Origin: Hyphomicrobiales bacterium
GTDB lineage: Bacteria > Pseudomonadota > Alphaproteobacteria > Rhizobiales > Rhizobiaceae
Assembly: GCA_002401155.1 (NCBI GenBank)
Contig: NVSG01000003.1
Coordinates: 69,566-133,565, forward strand
Reading direction: 5' to 3'
DNA length: 64,000 bases
The position numbers and the translations under genes were made by a program. The notes beneath the pieces were generated by a model. The model saw only the letters and a program-made list of their open reading frames with translations, had not been told where the DNA came from and did no database searches. Positions 51,654-59,776 of this stretch are shown here, one piece after another; position 1 is the stretch's first letter, and each line of letters opens with the position of its first letter.

Positions 51654-51989
51654 ATGCGGCTAATTCTTTCTTTGATTTTAGTATTGGGTTTTGGTTCGAC
51701 TGTGAGGGCCGAGGATACAATTATTGAGGCATGCCACACAGCCGTTGCTTTTCTTCTGAACCTCGAGAAATACAAACTTGAAGTGTCAAATGTTCAATCT
51801 TTTCCTGAACTATCCCCGCCCCGCGTAAATTTTCGTATCGGCGGTTCCGCAGATATGGTTAGTTGCCAATTCACCAGCAATTCCGACCTATTTGGCATAA
51901 CGCAACTTTGCTATTCAGGTTCTTGCCTGCCCAAAGATGGACAAACTTTCGAAGAAATAAAAGTTCTAATGAAACGCGCCGGTTATTAA
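51654..51989 (+). CDS. secreted small hypothetical protein
   Basis: 111 residues from ATG 51654 with a signal peptide (MRLILSLILVLGFGS, cleavage near VRAED). The mature protein has four cysteines (EACHTAV, SCQFTS, LCYSGSC), suggesting two disulfides in the periplasm. Not recognised. Confidence 0.65.
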   Translation: MRLILSLILVLGFGSTVRAEDTIIEACHTAVAFLLNLEKYKLEVSNVQSFPELSPPRVNFRIGGSADMVSCQFTSNSDLFGITQLCYSGSCLPKDGQTFEEIKVLMKRAGY

Positions 51990-52172
51990 TCTCCAAGCGC
52001 TGCAATATCCATGGGTTATTCCTTATCCGCTAAGCTATTGGAGTCTGACTGAAACAACCTGACTGTTCGGCACACCGAAACGTCTCCTGTTCGATGTTCT
52101 ACACTTACAGATTCGACGCGATCACCGAGCAACTGTAGTATTTCCGAGAGAATCACATCTTTTGGAGGGGAT

Positions 52173-52481
52173 ATGCTTTCAGTTTCAGACATTTTAAAAA
52201 TCCTTGATAAGGTTCCTATTTGGAAAACCTTGAGTGAATTGCCGAGGCGAGTAGAAGCACTTGAACAAGCGAACAAAGCCCTTCTCCAGAAATTGGAAGA
52301 TCAGCAAAAGGCTCCGAAGATAGCGCCCGGCAAGACTTGTAAAGCTTGCGGACAACCAGCTTCGAGAAGAACCTCTTCATCAGTTTCAAAAGGCCCGTTT
52401 GGTGATCTTGGTGCGCGAGACGAGATTTGGACTTGCAGCGAATGCGGTGATGAAGATCACCTCACCGTAAAGCCCATGTGA
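52173..52481 (+). CDS. zinc-ribbon phage protein
   Basis: 102 residues from ATG 52173, preceded by GGAGGGG. An N-terminal amphipathic/coiled-coil part (DILKILDKVPIWKTLSELPRRVEALEQ) and a C-terminal zinc ribbon with KTCKACGQPA and WTCSECGDEDH. This form is frequent in phage accessory genes. Last plus-strand gene of the island. Confidence 0.78.
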   Translation: MLSVSDILKILDKVPIWKTLSELPRRVEALEQANKALLQKLEDQQKAPKIAPGKTCKACGQPASRRTSSSVSKGPFGDLGARDEIWTCSECGDEDHLTVKPM

Positions 52482-52581
52482 GTTTGAACAATTCGGTGAC
52501 AACTCTGTAAAAGTGTCGGTATTAGATGAACCTGATTTGTCCGAAAAAAATCCATATTCAAAGCAACCGGCACAGTGAATA

Positions 52582-52947
52582 CTACCCCTTTTCCCGTTCA
52601 GCTATTGCGGCTTGTTCAATAGAGAATTGGTTCCGGTAAACCGCATCCATATCCATAATCGCCTCAAAGTCTGATCGAGACACGATATTGCCGGTCAATC
52701 TTAACCACGCATCTATCTCCAATGCACTAAGTGGGCTTGGACCGTTCATTCCGCTTGATCGCCCGCGAGACAGATCAAAGAACCACCGCCAAAGATAATC
52801 AACGACGTCCGGCACTTCAACGTCCTGAGACATATCATCCATGCCGAACCGTATGTTTCGTTCTCTTCTGGTTTCTTCACCATCGAAATTTACATCGTAG
52901 CGGACGAATATTTCAATCGCCTCGCAAAGCTCCGATGTTAGCTCTGA
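52582..52947 (-). CDS. tail assembly chaperone, C-terminal extension reached by -1 frameshift
   Basis: The -1 frame after the slippery site is open from 52947 (SELTSELCEAIEIFV...) for 121 codons to 52582, with no stop. An ATG at 52842 lies 35 codons in, but no good ribosome site is seen. WRWFFDLSRGRSSGMNGPSPLSALEIDAWLRLTG looks like the second (gpT-like) half of a tail chaperone. The frameshifted product would be about 243 residues. Confidence 0.8.
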   Translation of the reverse strand, partial: SELTSELCEAIEIFVRYDVNFDGEETRRERNIRFGMDDMSQDVEVPDVVDYLWRWFFDLSRGRSSGMNGPSPLSALEIDAWLRLTGNIVSRSDFEAIMDMDAVYRNQFSIEQAAIAEREKG

Positions 52948-53312
52948 AAAAAATCAGCTTCGTTCGCCAACTCTTCATCGATTTGAGTGCGGACAAAGGG
53001 GAGTTTGGCAAACAGCCGGTCAATATTTTTACGATTGAATTCCAACTGCTCACCATCGAAGGTGGCGTCTTTTGCCCATTTCCAACTGACCATGGTGGCA
53101 ATGAGGACATCATCTGCTGTTTTATCAAGTTGCTCAGCGGAGACATTCTTCATGCCTTTTCGCATGAGCTTGTTACGGTTTTGACGCTCAACCAGTTTTA
53201 CTCGGTCGTCTGTCAGGCTGACAAGATCAATCGCCAGCCCAATTTCAGCGCCGGTGCCGGGGTGTTTGATTTGAATCGTGCGGGTATTTGCAACAATTGA
53301 GGATAAATCCAT
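52938..53312 (-). CDS. tail assembly chaperone (gpG-like)
   Basis: 124 residues that help wrap the tape measure during tail tube assembly. MDLSSIVANTRTIQIKHPGTGAEIG, a beta-rich start, followed by helices (RNKLMRKGMKNVSAEQLDKT, NIDRLFAKLPFVRTQIDEEL). It lies directly after the tail tube gene, the fixed position for this gene. The last codons GAT TTT TTT CAG AGC TAA contain the heptamer T TTT TTT. Confidence 0.85.
   Translation of the reverse strand: MDLSSIVANTRTIQIKHPGTGAEIGLAIDLVSLTDDRVKLVERQNRNKLMRKGMKNVSAEQLDKTADDVLIATMVSWKWAKDATFDGEQLEFNRKNIDRLFAKLPFVRTQIDEELANEADFFQS
52947..52953 (-). promoter_or_regulatory. programmed -1 ribosomal frameshift site T TTT TTT
   Basis: Seven Ts on the minus strand, phased as (GA)T TTT TTT so that both tRNAs re-pair perfectly after slipping back one base. 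It sits 3 codons before the zero-frame stop and joins the two chaperone frames. Confidence 0.8.
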
Positions 53313-53325
53313 ATCAAGTTATTCC

Positions 53326-53799
53326 TTATGGGGTTTCTGGATCGACAACAACTTCAAGCTGATTCAGTGCCAATGTGAACACTTCCAGGTCAAAGTCTTC
53401 GTTACCGCCATTGGGGCGGGTTGGGCCAGTCACCAGACCACGATTGTAAATAATGGTATTGGTCAAAATGCCGTCCGGTGAATCGTTCCGCTCAATCTTG
53501 AATGCGTATTGCAGATTGGTTGCAGCAGCAGCATTCAGAGCAACCTGACCTGGATCGCTGAAAAGCCGAGCGCATTCCACAGTCGGATTACCGGCATCTG
53601 CAACGCCCTTTGCTTTCTGGGCAACGGCTGTGTCCAAGGTGTTGTAGGTCAAAATATTCTCTGATTTGCCTGTCTCCCCGAGATTACCCACATTGCTAAC
53701 TGACACAAAAGTCAGGGCTTCAAAACCCGCCTTATTTAGATCGGCAGGTTGTGGCGTAACGCAGATGGAAAAGATTACGTCCTTTTGAGTATTGGCCAT
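53326..53799 (-). CDS. phage major tail (tube) protein
   Basis: 157 residues, beta-rich, with SVSNVGNLGETGKSENILTYNTLDT near the centre and a GPTRPNGGNEDFDLEVFTLALNQLEV end that resembles TP901/HK97-type tail tube proteins of alphaproteobacterial phages. It forms stacked rings along the tail. Upstream of the chaperone, as expected. Confidence 0.82.
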   Translation of the reverse strand: MANTQKDVIFSICVTPQPADLNKAGFEALTFVSVSNVGNLGETGKSENILTYNTLDTAVAQKAKGVADAGNPTVECARLFSDPGQVALNAAAATNLQYAFKIERNDSPDGILTNTIIYNRGLVTGPTRPNGGNEDFDLEVFTLALNQLEVVVDPETP

Positions 53800-53801
53800 G
53801 A

Positions 53802-54014
53802 TTAATCCCCTTTCTTGGAGGTTTTGGCTTTAGGAAGTTTGGAGATTGGCTTCACGGGAATGCCCCGTGTTTCATAGCCGAATTTGAGCTTGAGATTGTC
53901 GCCATCGTAATAAACGCATGACACCCCTTTGACCGGCTCATAGAAGTCTTTTGGGTCAATAGTTTTCCTATCCCCGGCGTTATCGACAGGGGTTGCAGAA
54001 TAGATAATTTCCAT
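53802..54014 (-). CDS. small phage hypothetical protein
   Basis: 70 residues; a short beta-rich body (EIIYSATPVDNAG, GVSCVYYDGDNLKLKFG) and a Lys-rich end (KLPKAKTSKKGD). Its stop lies 3 bases before the tail tube ATG. Not recognised. Confidence 0.65.
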   Translation of the reverse strand: MEIIYSATPVDNAGDRKTIDPKDFYEPVKGVSCVYYDGDNLKLKFGYETRGIPVKPISKLPKAKTSKKGD

Positions 54015-54023
54015 TGAAATTCC

Positions 54024-54452
54024 TTAGTTGAAACTCAGGTATTGAATACTGACAGGTGTCATCCACAAACCGTTCTGAGCAAAGCCCTGAGAGATATCAG
54101 CGCGTTTGGTGATACGAACCCTTGCGGACCCGTTTTTGAGTATCAGGCCCGTTGCAAAGTGGTCCGCGACCTGCCCTGCGTACTCGACTGCTACGGATGA
54201 ATCTTGATTGGGTTTCGACATCACCGCGATTTGCAGAATGCCTTGAAATTGTTGCTCATCATCGGATCCGATGAACGGGCGATTGGTCGTATTCGGCAAG
54301 TGCGTAACCACCAGATAAGGCATTGGTCCAGTATCATCGGTTGGCGGCGTGAACGCTTCATTTGGATATGACACCGCATGAATTGGATCAAGAACAAGGC
54401 TTTCCACTTGCCCGCGTAGAGCCAGCCAGATTGACGTTTCGGTACTTGGCAA
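54024..54452 (-). CDS. phage tail terminator-like protein
   Basis: 142 residues. TSIWLALRGQVESLVLDP at the start, LVVTHLPNTTNRP and EQQFQGILQIAVMSKPNQ in the middle resemble the DUF4128/gpU tail-terminator fold, which caps the tail tube. The position before the tail tube gene supports this. Confidence 0.75.
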   Translation of the reverse strand: MPSTETSIWLALRGQVESLVLDPIHAVSYPNEAFTPPTDDTGPMPYLVVTHLPNTTNRPFIGSDDEQQFQGILQIAVMSKPNQDSSVAVEYAGQVADHFATGLILKNGSARVRITKRADISQGFAQNGLWMTPVSIQYLSFN

Positions 54453-54466
54453 GGTAGAACTCCATT

Positions 54467-54655
54467 ATGGATGATCCCGCCCTATCAGACGAAGATGTTT
54501 ATGAACTGCTGCATCAAGCGCTGCTGTCGTTCAGCAATCGTACAGCTGCGAGCACCAGAGCGGGTGACGTGCTGGAATTAGCCAGTCATCAATTAGAGAT
54601 TTTACAAAAAGCATTGATTATTCTTACCGAAGGAAACGGCTCTAACGAGACTTGA
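54467..54655 (+). CDS. 62-residue helical protein on the opposite strand
   Basis: ATG 54467, product MDDPALSDEDVYELLHQALLS onward, helical, acidic. It fills an otherwise empty 190-bp gap inside the leftward tail/head module and overlaps the next gene by 14 bases. The ribosome site is weak (AAGG, 16 bases away), so it may be a moron or chance frame. Confidence 0.5.
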   Translation: MDDPALSDEDVYELLHQALLSFSNRTAASTRAGDVLELASHQLEILQKALIILTEGNGSNET

Positions 54656-55106
54656 CCTTGGCTTTGATTTTCTTGGCAGACGCCTTAACGATTTCAGGCC
54701 AGCGTTGCGCAGTCAGACGCACAAAGCCACTGCCCTCTTGGTTGTAGACCCGGCCTAGACTATCCGCTCCTTTGAACCCGTATTCCATTCTTCGAGCATA
54801 TGCGGCCTGGAACCCGAAATAGAGCGTTTCTCCGATGTTTGCCCCTGCGATTGTCAGAGTGATTTGACCGTTGTTTTCTGAAAACTCAGCCTTATCAGCG
54901 TTGATATTTGGCATCGCCGTGGTGGATGCTGATAAAGATCGCCTCAAGTTGCCAGTATCGATTGGCATGTGACCGCCTTTGGATTTAGGCAATCTCACAT
55001 CATTTACAACCGTTTGGGCAGCATCCCGAAAGACCGCTGTCATACGAGCATTGCTAGTTCGGACCCATTCATCAACTTGGGCTGAGAACGACTTCTGACC
55101 AGCCAT
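54642..55106 (-). CDS. HK97 gp10-like tail completion/head-tail protein
   Basis: 154 residues. MPIDTGNLRRSLSAS and YFGFQAAYARRMEYGF are the landmarks of the HK97 gp10-like family, with a basic C-terminal tail (AKKIKAKVKSR). The family joins tails to heads. Its start directly follows the head morphogenesis gene's stop. Confidence 0.85.
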   Translation of the reverse strand: MAGQKSFSAQVDEWVRTSNARMTAVFRDAAQTVVNDVRLPKSKGGHMPIDTGNLRRSLSASTTAMPNINADKAEFSENNGQITLTIAGANIGETLYFGFQAAYARRMEYGFKGADSLGRVYNQEGSGFVRLTAQRWPEIVKASAKKIKAKVKSR

Positions 55107-56164
55107 TATTCCAGCCCTTCGCTGAAATCAATGTTGATTTCCATATCGCATTTACATGAAACTGTCTCAGAAGGGCCAGCACCCAAACTTGTATCGAACG
55201 GATAAAGCAATCTTGCCCCAGACGGCGACACAAACGGCGTTTTCATTCCTTTGACGGTCTGACCGTCCATGGCCGCATGGGTATGCCTTACATCAGGCCC
55301 ACCAGCCGTTCGCCAAACCCTAGTTACAGCGTCTTCTGTGTATCCGGTCTTGTCCAATCCCTGATTGAAGGATTCGTATTTAGATTCCATGACTGCCGTG
55401 CCAGTTTCGGTTCGGGCAATCATTTTGGAGCGGTGCATGATCGCATTATCTGAATAGCGACCAACCATCCTGTTTACATCAGCATCAGATAGCTTTGTGC
55501 CAGCCTCGATATGCTTCAAAAGCGTTCGGTCAAACCTCTTGTAGCGCAACTTAATACCGAGCACCTTGCGCATTTCGCTAGGTGTGCCAGATGATAGTCG
55601 CGAGCGCATATTTGCTACATGTTTGGTTTGAGGCTCGGACAACCCGATTTTGCCGCCGACACGCTTGCCAGAAACCCTGTCTTTCCTGCCGGCCAAATCA
55701 AGAGCAATGCTCTTAGGCCCCTTCCCCGCTTTGTATCCTTCGCTAATCACAAACCTTGACGATTCCAGAGCGTCTTCTGTAATCTGTGTAATTAACTTCC
55801 CAGAATGCTCTTTAATCAGTTTATTGGCGCGAGGGTTTTCAACATCAAACCGCAAAACAACTTCCGCACCGGATCGGTCTTTCAATTTCTTCATGGTCTT
55901 GGCGGTAAGCGAACCACCAGCATCAAAAGCCTCGGCAATCGCCTTGCTCAATGGCTTGAAGGCCGCGTTCTCAATGTTCAACGCCTTGAGTGCTGCGTCT
56001 ATGTCACGCTTCTCCAGCGCCTTTACAACTTGAATGAGCACTATCTTGTCGCGAATATCGTCAATGCTTTCTCGGAATGCTTTGGCGACACTCGGTTCTA
56101 GCGCATCGATCAGATTGCGAAGCTGTTTCCGCTGGGAAAGCTTGCGGGTTGGACGTTTAGCCAC
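55106..56164 (-). CDS. phage head morphogenesis protein (Mu gpF-like)
   Basis: 352 residues. The C-terminal ~110 residues have the Phage_Mu_F signature: IARTETGTAVMESKYE, VWRTAGGPDVRHTHAAMDGQ and the CKCDMEI end. The N-terminal two thirds are helical and variable. It is thought to be a minor head protein carried at the portal vertex. Here it sits after the connector genes, far from the portal, which is an unusual order. Confidence 0.88.
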   Translation of the reverse strand: MAKRPTRKLSQRKQLRNLIDALEPSVAKAFRESIDDIRDKIVLIQVVKALEKRDIDAALKALNIENAAFKPLSKAIAEAFDAGGSLTAKTMKKLKDRSGAEVVLRFDVENPRANKLIKEHSGKLITQITEDALESSRFVISEGYKAGKGPKSIALDLAGRKDRVSGKRVGGKIGLSEPQTKHVANMRSRLSSGTPSEMRKVLGIKLRYKRFDRTLLKHIEAGTKLSDADVNRMVGRYSDNAIMHRSKMIARTETGTAVMESKYESFNQGLDKTGYTEDAVTRVWRTAGGPDVRHTHAAMDGQTVKGMKTPFVSPSGARLLYPFDTSLGAGPSETVSCKCDMEINIDFSEGLE

Positions 56165-56570
56165 GGGTGATTAACTTCCAGACCAAGCAAATTCCAGCCT
56201 TAGGAACTCGCATTTCTTTAATGATCGTCACTGGTTTTCCATCAATAGAAACGATATCACCCGGCTGAATTTCCAGATTAACGACAACGTTTGCGACCGG
56301 CGCCCCATCCGTATGCGTGTGAACCATTGAGGCGCTCGCGGTAACCATTGAATCGGTGGCGTGAATTGTTGTGCCATCGACGTATTTATCTTCGACTGAT
56401 TTAACCGTAGCCTTGAGCGAATAGGTTTCTGTTGAATCCGTTACCGGAATATATGGTTCTTCTGGGTCTGGCGTACCGGGAGTAGCTCGAACCAATGTGA
56501 CAACGCCCTGTTTGAATTCTGACATGATGTCATCAGCAGTTTCCGCCAAATCTTCGTAGAAGCCAGCCAT
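56157..56570 (-). CDS. head-tail connector/head completion protein
   Basis: 137 residues, beta-rich C-terminus (VVVNLEIQPGDIVSIDGKPVTIIKEMR). Resembles gpFII-type head-tail joining proteins by size and order. It overlaps both neighbours slightly (8 bp and 1 bp). Confidence 0.7.
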   Translation of the reverse strand: MAGFYEDLAETADDIMSEFKQGVVTLVRATPGTPDPEEPYIPVTDSTETYSLKATVKSVEDKYVDGTTIHATDSMVTASASMVHTHTDGAPVANVVVNLEIQPGDIVSIDGKPVTIIKEMRVPKAGICLVWKLITRG

Positions 56571-57109
56571 TAAACGCGCTCCAACTTCCCAAATAGCGCC
56601 GCGCCATGGCTAATTGAAATCAACGAACCCAAGATATTATCAATCACGGTCACAATAGGCATTTGACCAGAAACACCCTGCCCCTTTGCGTATTTCACAG
56701 ACACAGCGCCCGCTACCGCAACTTCCTCTTTGATTTGCCCCGGTGTGATATCTGGCGATAATGCGCCTGGACTTGCCATTTCCCTTACAGCAGCCTCGAT
56801 AGTGGCGTTTATGATCTCAATAGGCACCTCATCACTCGGAAGCCCGATTGGTGTTCCTGAGTTGTCGTAGGCACTTGAGCGAGGCCATTGAAGCGTTTGA
56901 GAGCGACCATTCATCCGATCACCGGAGAAATAACCGCCATACGTCGCGTCAAGCCATGTGGTTGCACGCCTGAGAGCTTGTTCAGCTAATTCTGGGGCAG
57001 TGATAGGAAACAGTAAACCTCGCGCCACAGCGTATGCATTTGCATCAGCAATCGATACGTAGCTTTCGCTATTTGCTGCGCCTGTTCCTGTTTCAACATT
57101 CAAGGTCAT
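56570..57109 (-). CDS. DnaT-like head-tail adaptor protein
   Basis: 179 residues. ETGTGAANSESYVSIADANAYA, QALRRATTWLDATYGGYFSG and QWPRSSAYDNSG match the family often named putative DnaT-like ssDNA-binding protein, which acts as a phage head-tail adaptor and is not DnaT. It overlaps the downstream gene by one base. Confidence 0.88.
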   Translation of the reverse strand: MTLNVETGTGAANSESYVSIADANAYAVARGLLFPITAPELAEQALRRATTWLDATYGGYFSGDRMNGRSQTLQWPRSSAYDNSGTPIGLPSDEVPIEIINATIEAAVREMASPGALSPDITPGQIKEEVAVAGAVSVKYAKGQGVSGQMPIVTVIDNILGSLISISHGAALFGKLERV

Positions 57110-57504
57110 TTTGACACGTCAACCCCTCTTGTATCTGAATAAGCATTAATCAAAGACATTGTGATATTCTGCATGGCATAGGCCTGTGCTTCGTGAGACG
57201 GACTGTCATCTTGGGCATCCTCGCAAATATTCTGCCACACATGCGTTGCCTCATGGACAAGCATACCGATAATTCCTAGATGATCCTTGCAATCAATATG
57301 GTCGCCAACCGTCACCAGAATTATTGTCTTGCCGTCCTTGACGTTAAAAAATGTGCTGCACTGCGCGTCATTAACAGGATACTCAGAATCACGAATTTTG
57401 ATCCGCTTCATTATCCGATTCCATGCCTTCTTATTCGGACAGAAACCAAAATTAGCAGGGAACCAGCCACGATCACACCAAACGACTTTGTCTTTGTTTG
57501 CCAT
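57106..57504 (-). CDS. putative zinc metallopeptidase in the head module
   Basis: 132 residues with HExxH (MLVHEATHVWQN) and a third ligand candidate Glu in SHEAQAYA 19 residues later, the gluzincin-like layout. Several cysteines are present (VWCDRGW, FGFCPNKKAW, DAQCSTFF, DHIDCKDH). It lies between the capsid-side gene and the adaptor gene. Possible roles are head maturation or cell-wall cleavage; neither is shown. Confidence 0.75.
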   Translation of the reverse strand: MANKDKVVWCDRGWFPANFGFCPNKKAWNRIMKRIKIRDSEYPVNDAQCSTFFNVKDGKTIILVTVGDHIDCKDHLGIIGMLVHEATHVWQNICEDAQDDSPSHEAQAYAMQNITMSLINAYSDTRGVDVSK

Positions 57505-57509
57505 GCTGA

Positions 57510-57833
57510 TTAAGCGGCTTCCGCACGTTTAGACACTTCAGCAGAAACAACATTATCAGCCATCTCGGCCAAAGTTTTTCCGTCGATTGCTACAATGCTT
57601 GCCCCAACAATTTTTTCAGCTAGTTGAAGTTTCTTTCTCCATTGCATAGTTTCCCAATCTTCTGGGATTTCTACTGGTTCGGAATCAACAACAGTTTCTT
57701 CATCCGATTGACCAATGATTTTGGCGTCTTTTGGCGCGAACTTGGCATCGACAATCTTGTAGCCCTGCCCAACAATCTCAGCCTTCATTGCAGGCGAAAC
57801 AGGATGGACAACGTAGACAGTTTCCTTCGTCAT
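57510..57833 (-). CDS. phage head-region hypothetical protein with duplicated start
   Basis: 107 residues from ATG 57833, which has a good AAGGAA site; the same MTKET start is present 18 bases upstream (57851) because of a tandem duplication. KLQLAEKIVGASIVAIDGKTLAEMADNV near the C-terminus may be a helix-extended-helix type module. Not recognised further. Confidence 0.65.
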   Translation of the reverse strand: MTKETVYVVHPVSPAMKAEIVGQGYKIVDAKFAPKDAKIIGQSDEETVVDSEPVEIPEDWETMQWRKKLQLAEKIVGASIVAIDGKTLAEMADNVVSAEVSKRAEAA

Positions 57834-57857
57834 GGTGGTTTCCTTCGTCATGGTGGT
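57828..57857. repeat. 18-bp tandem duplication spanning a start codon and ribosome site
   Basis: TTCCTTCGTCATGGTGGT occurs twice in tandem (57840-57857 and an upstream copy from about 57822). It duplicates the AAGGAA-ATG region, giving two consecutive start sites with the MTKET product twice. Confidence 0.8.
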
Positions 57858-57901
57858 TTGAATGGAAAAACGGGGCGATGATTAAACCGCCCCGTGATTA
57901 T

Positions 57902-58870
57902 TTAACCGGCTGCGTCACCGATCGCGATTACGCCAGCAGTAAGCTTGATATCGGTTGCCACTTGATCCCAATTGGAACCGGTAGCCAATTCAGCATCCGT
58001 TGGAGATTTGCCACCGTTCGCCGTATCCCAAGAGTAACCTTTGAGAGCCACGCCAAATGTGTAGTCAGCTTGGAACGTGGTTTCGATACGCTCTTTGCCG
58101 TTGGTGGTTTCAACGTTGGTAATGATATCGCCGGGATCAAAGAGATCCACGCCGCCTTCAACCAAACTCAGCACCTTATTTTTGTTCGGTGTGCCAGTTT
58201 CATACAGCGCAGGAGCATCGGTAATCACAACTGCTTTGTTGAGAATATCGATAACCATAACGCCGCGAGCCTCGAACAAGCGTTCAGAGTTGGCCAGATT
58301 GTCGCCAATCAAACCATGTGCGGTAATACCATTCATTACCGAAGCAACGATAGCGCCGGACATGTCGCCAAATTTTGCATGAGAGCCATTAAGAGCCGAG
58401 TATGAAATGCCAGCAGAAGCTGAAACGTCATTTGTGGCACCGGCGACATTCTCAATAGCAGCAACAGCCGCAGCGATGGCTGTATTAAGCTGGTCTTTCA
58501 CCAAAATTTCGGCAAAGGCATCAGCAGCAGCAGCCACACCTTGAGCGGTAGGACGCTGCAACCAAGTCATTTGACCGGGCTCGTATTTCACAGGACCGAA
58601 ACCACCAGCAACTTTCACGCCTACACGTTTCAATTCCTCAAGGTCGGTTGCTGTAACAGCAGAATTTGTCGCATAGCGGTCAACCCGGCGAGCGGCAGCT
58701 TCCAGAGATTGAAAGAATGATTCCTGTGTGAAATCGCCTTCAAAACCTTCAGCAGTTAGCCGAATAGCGCCGGCAGAAGCTGCATTAAACAACTCGATAA
58801 CCTGAGCAACGCGTTCGATTGTGGCAGGCATGACGTATTTGTCGAAGACCTGCATGTTAGATATTGACAT
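57902..58870 (-). CDS. major capsid protein
   Basis: 322 residues. AQVIELFNAASAGAIRLTAEGFEGDFTQ near the N-terminus, a helical spine (AADAFAEILVKDQLNTAIAAAVAAIENV) and the beta-rich P-domain (LFEARGVMVIDILNKAVVITDAPALY) match a gp13-like major capsid family. Follows the scaffold gene. It builds the head shell. Confidence 0.88.
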   Translation of the reverse strand: MSISNMQVFDKYVMPATIERVAQVIELFNAASAGAIRLTAEGFEGDFTQESFFQSLEAAARRVDRYATNSAVTATDLEELKRVGVKVAGGFGPVKYEPGQMTWLQRPTAQGVAAAADAFAEILVKDQLNTAIAAAVAAIENVAGATNDVSASAGISYSALNGSHAKFGDMSGAIVASVMNGITAHGLIGDNLANSERLFEARGVMVIDILNKAVVITDAPALYETGTPNKNKVLSLVEGGVDLFDPGDIITNVETTNGKERIETTFQADYTFGVALKGYSWDTANGGKSPTDAELATGSNWDQVATDIKLTAGVIAIGDAAG

Positions 58871-58898
58871 GGTCGTTTTCCTTCAATGTCCCGTCTGC

Positions 58899-59657
58899 TC
58901 AGCTTGCTGGCAGGTCAGGGAATTTGCTTTGGACAGCAGCAACGCGGGCGGCTTTATCGCCACCGAAATCGCCTTGATTGCCAGATGAAGACCCCTTGCT
59001 TTTCTCAGAACCCGAACCGTTTGATTCAGACCCTTTCAAAATTGTGTCTTTGTGCTGATACTGACCAATCAGGATTTCCAAACCCTCATCAAACGAGGCA
59101 AGTTCCCCTGCCCTTTCTTTTGAGTAAATCGGATTTCCTTGATTATCCTTGATAGTCATCACACCCTCTTCGAGAGAGAAGTTGTCGCCAAACTGCGCCT
59201 GAACCAATTCAGACGGAATAACCAAACTCTCTTGGATGTATGCTGAGCGCGCAAACCGGCCACCGATTGTTTCTTTGTACAAGTCGGTTTTCAGCTTATC
59301 CCGCTCCTCAACAACAGGTGCATACTTCTCTTCGGTGGCTGAGATTGCCGCGGCTTTCACCTTTTCAACCTCACCAGCATCGACAAGTTTTTTATCATCA
59401 AGGTTTTTAACAGTATCCAGCGCTTTCAAAGCTTCGCTGGGGTCGGTTATGCCATCGAACTTGGACAGTTTTGATTCAGCTGATTCCTTGGCTTCTCGGT
59501 GGGCCTTGCTTTCAGTCATTAGCTCAGTGATCTTGGTTGCTGCGCGAGGCGCATCAAACGCGATATCCTTGCCTTCATCGACATAAACAGGATGACCATC
59601 TTTAATCTCGGCGTAGGTCTTGCCTTCAATTTCAATTGTCTTCAGCTTCATAGGCAT
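58899..59657 (-). CDS. capsid scaffold protein
   Basis: 252 residues from ATG 59657. A coiled-coil, charged N-terminal two thirds (KITELMTESKAHREAKESAESK, VEKVKAAAISATEEKYAPVVEERDKL) and a Gly/Ser/Lys-rich C-terminal tail, typical of assembly scaffolds. It lies between portal and capsid genes, as scaffolds do. Confidence 0.82.
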   Translation of the reverse strand: MPMKLKTIEIEGKTYAEIKDGHPVYVDEGKDIAFDAPRAATKITELMTESKAHREAKESAESKLSKFDGITDPSEALKALDTVKNLDDKKLVDAGEVEKVKAAAISATEEKYAPVVEERDKLKTDLYKETIGGRFARSAYIQESLVIPSELVQAQFGDNFSLEEGVMTIKDNQGNPIYSKERAGELASFDEGLEILIGQYQHKDTILKGSESNGSGSEKSKGSSSGNQGDFGGDKAARVAAVQSKFPDLPAS

Positions 59658-59776
59658 AACAAATCGTCCTTCTGGCTTCCGCCGTATAAGGTTTTGGCTT
59701 TCCAGCCGGGAGCAATCGCTAGATTTCCATCATGTGCGGTTGGGTTTGGAGCCTACAAAATGCGAGTGCTTCCGCA

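Noticed and set aside
52016..52276. 86-residue minus-strand frame
   Set aside because: It overlaps the start of the plus-strand zinc-ribbon gene that has a strong GGAGGGG site and clear Cys pairs.
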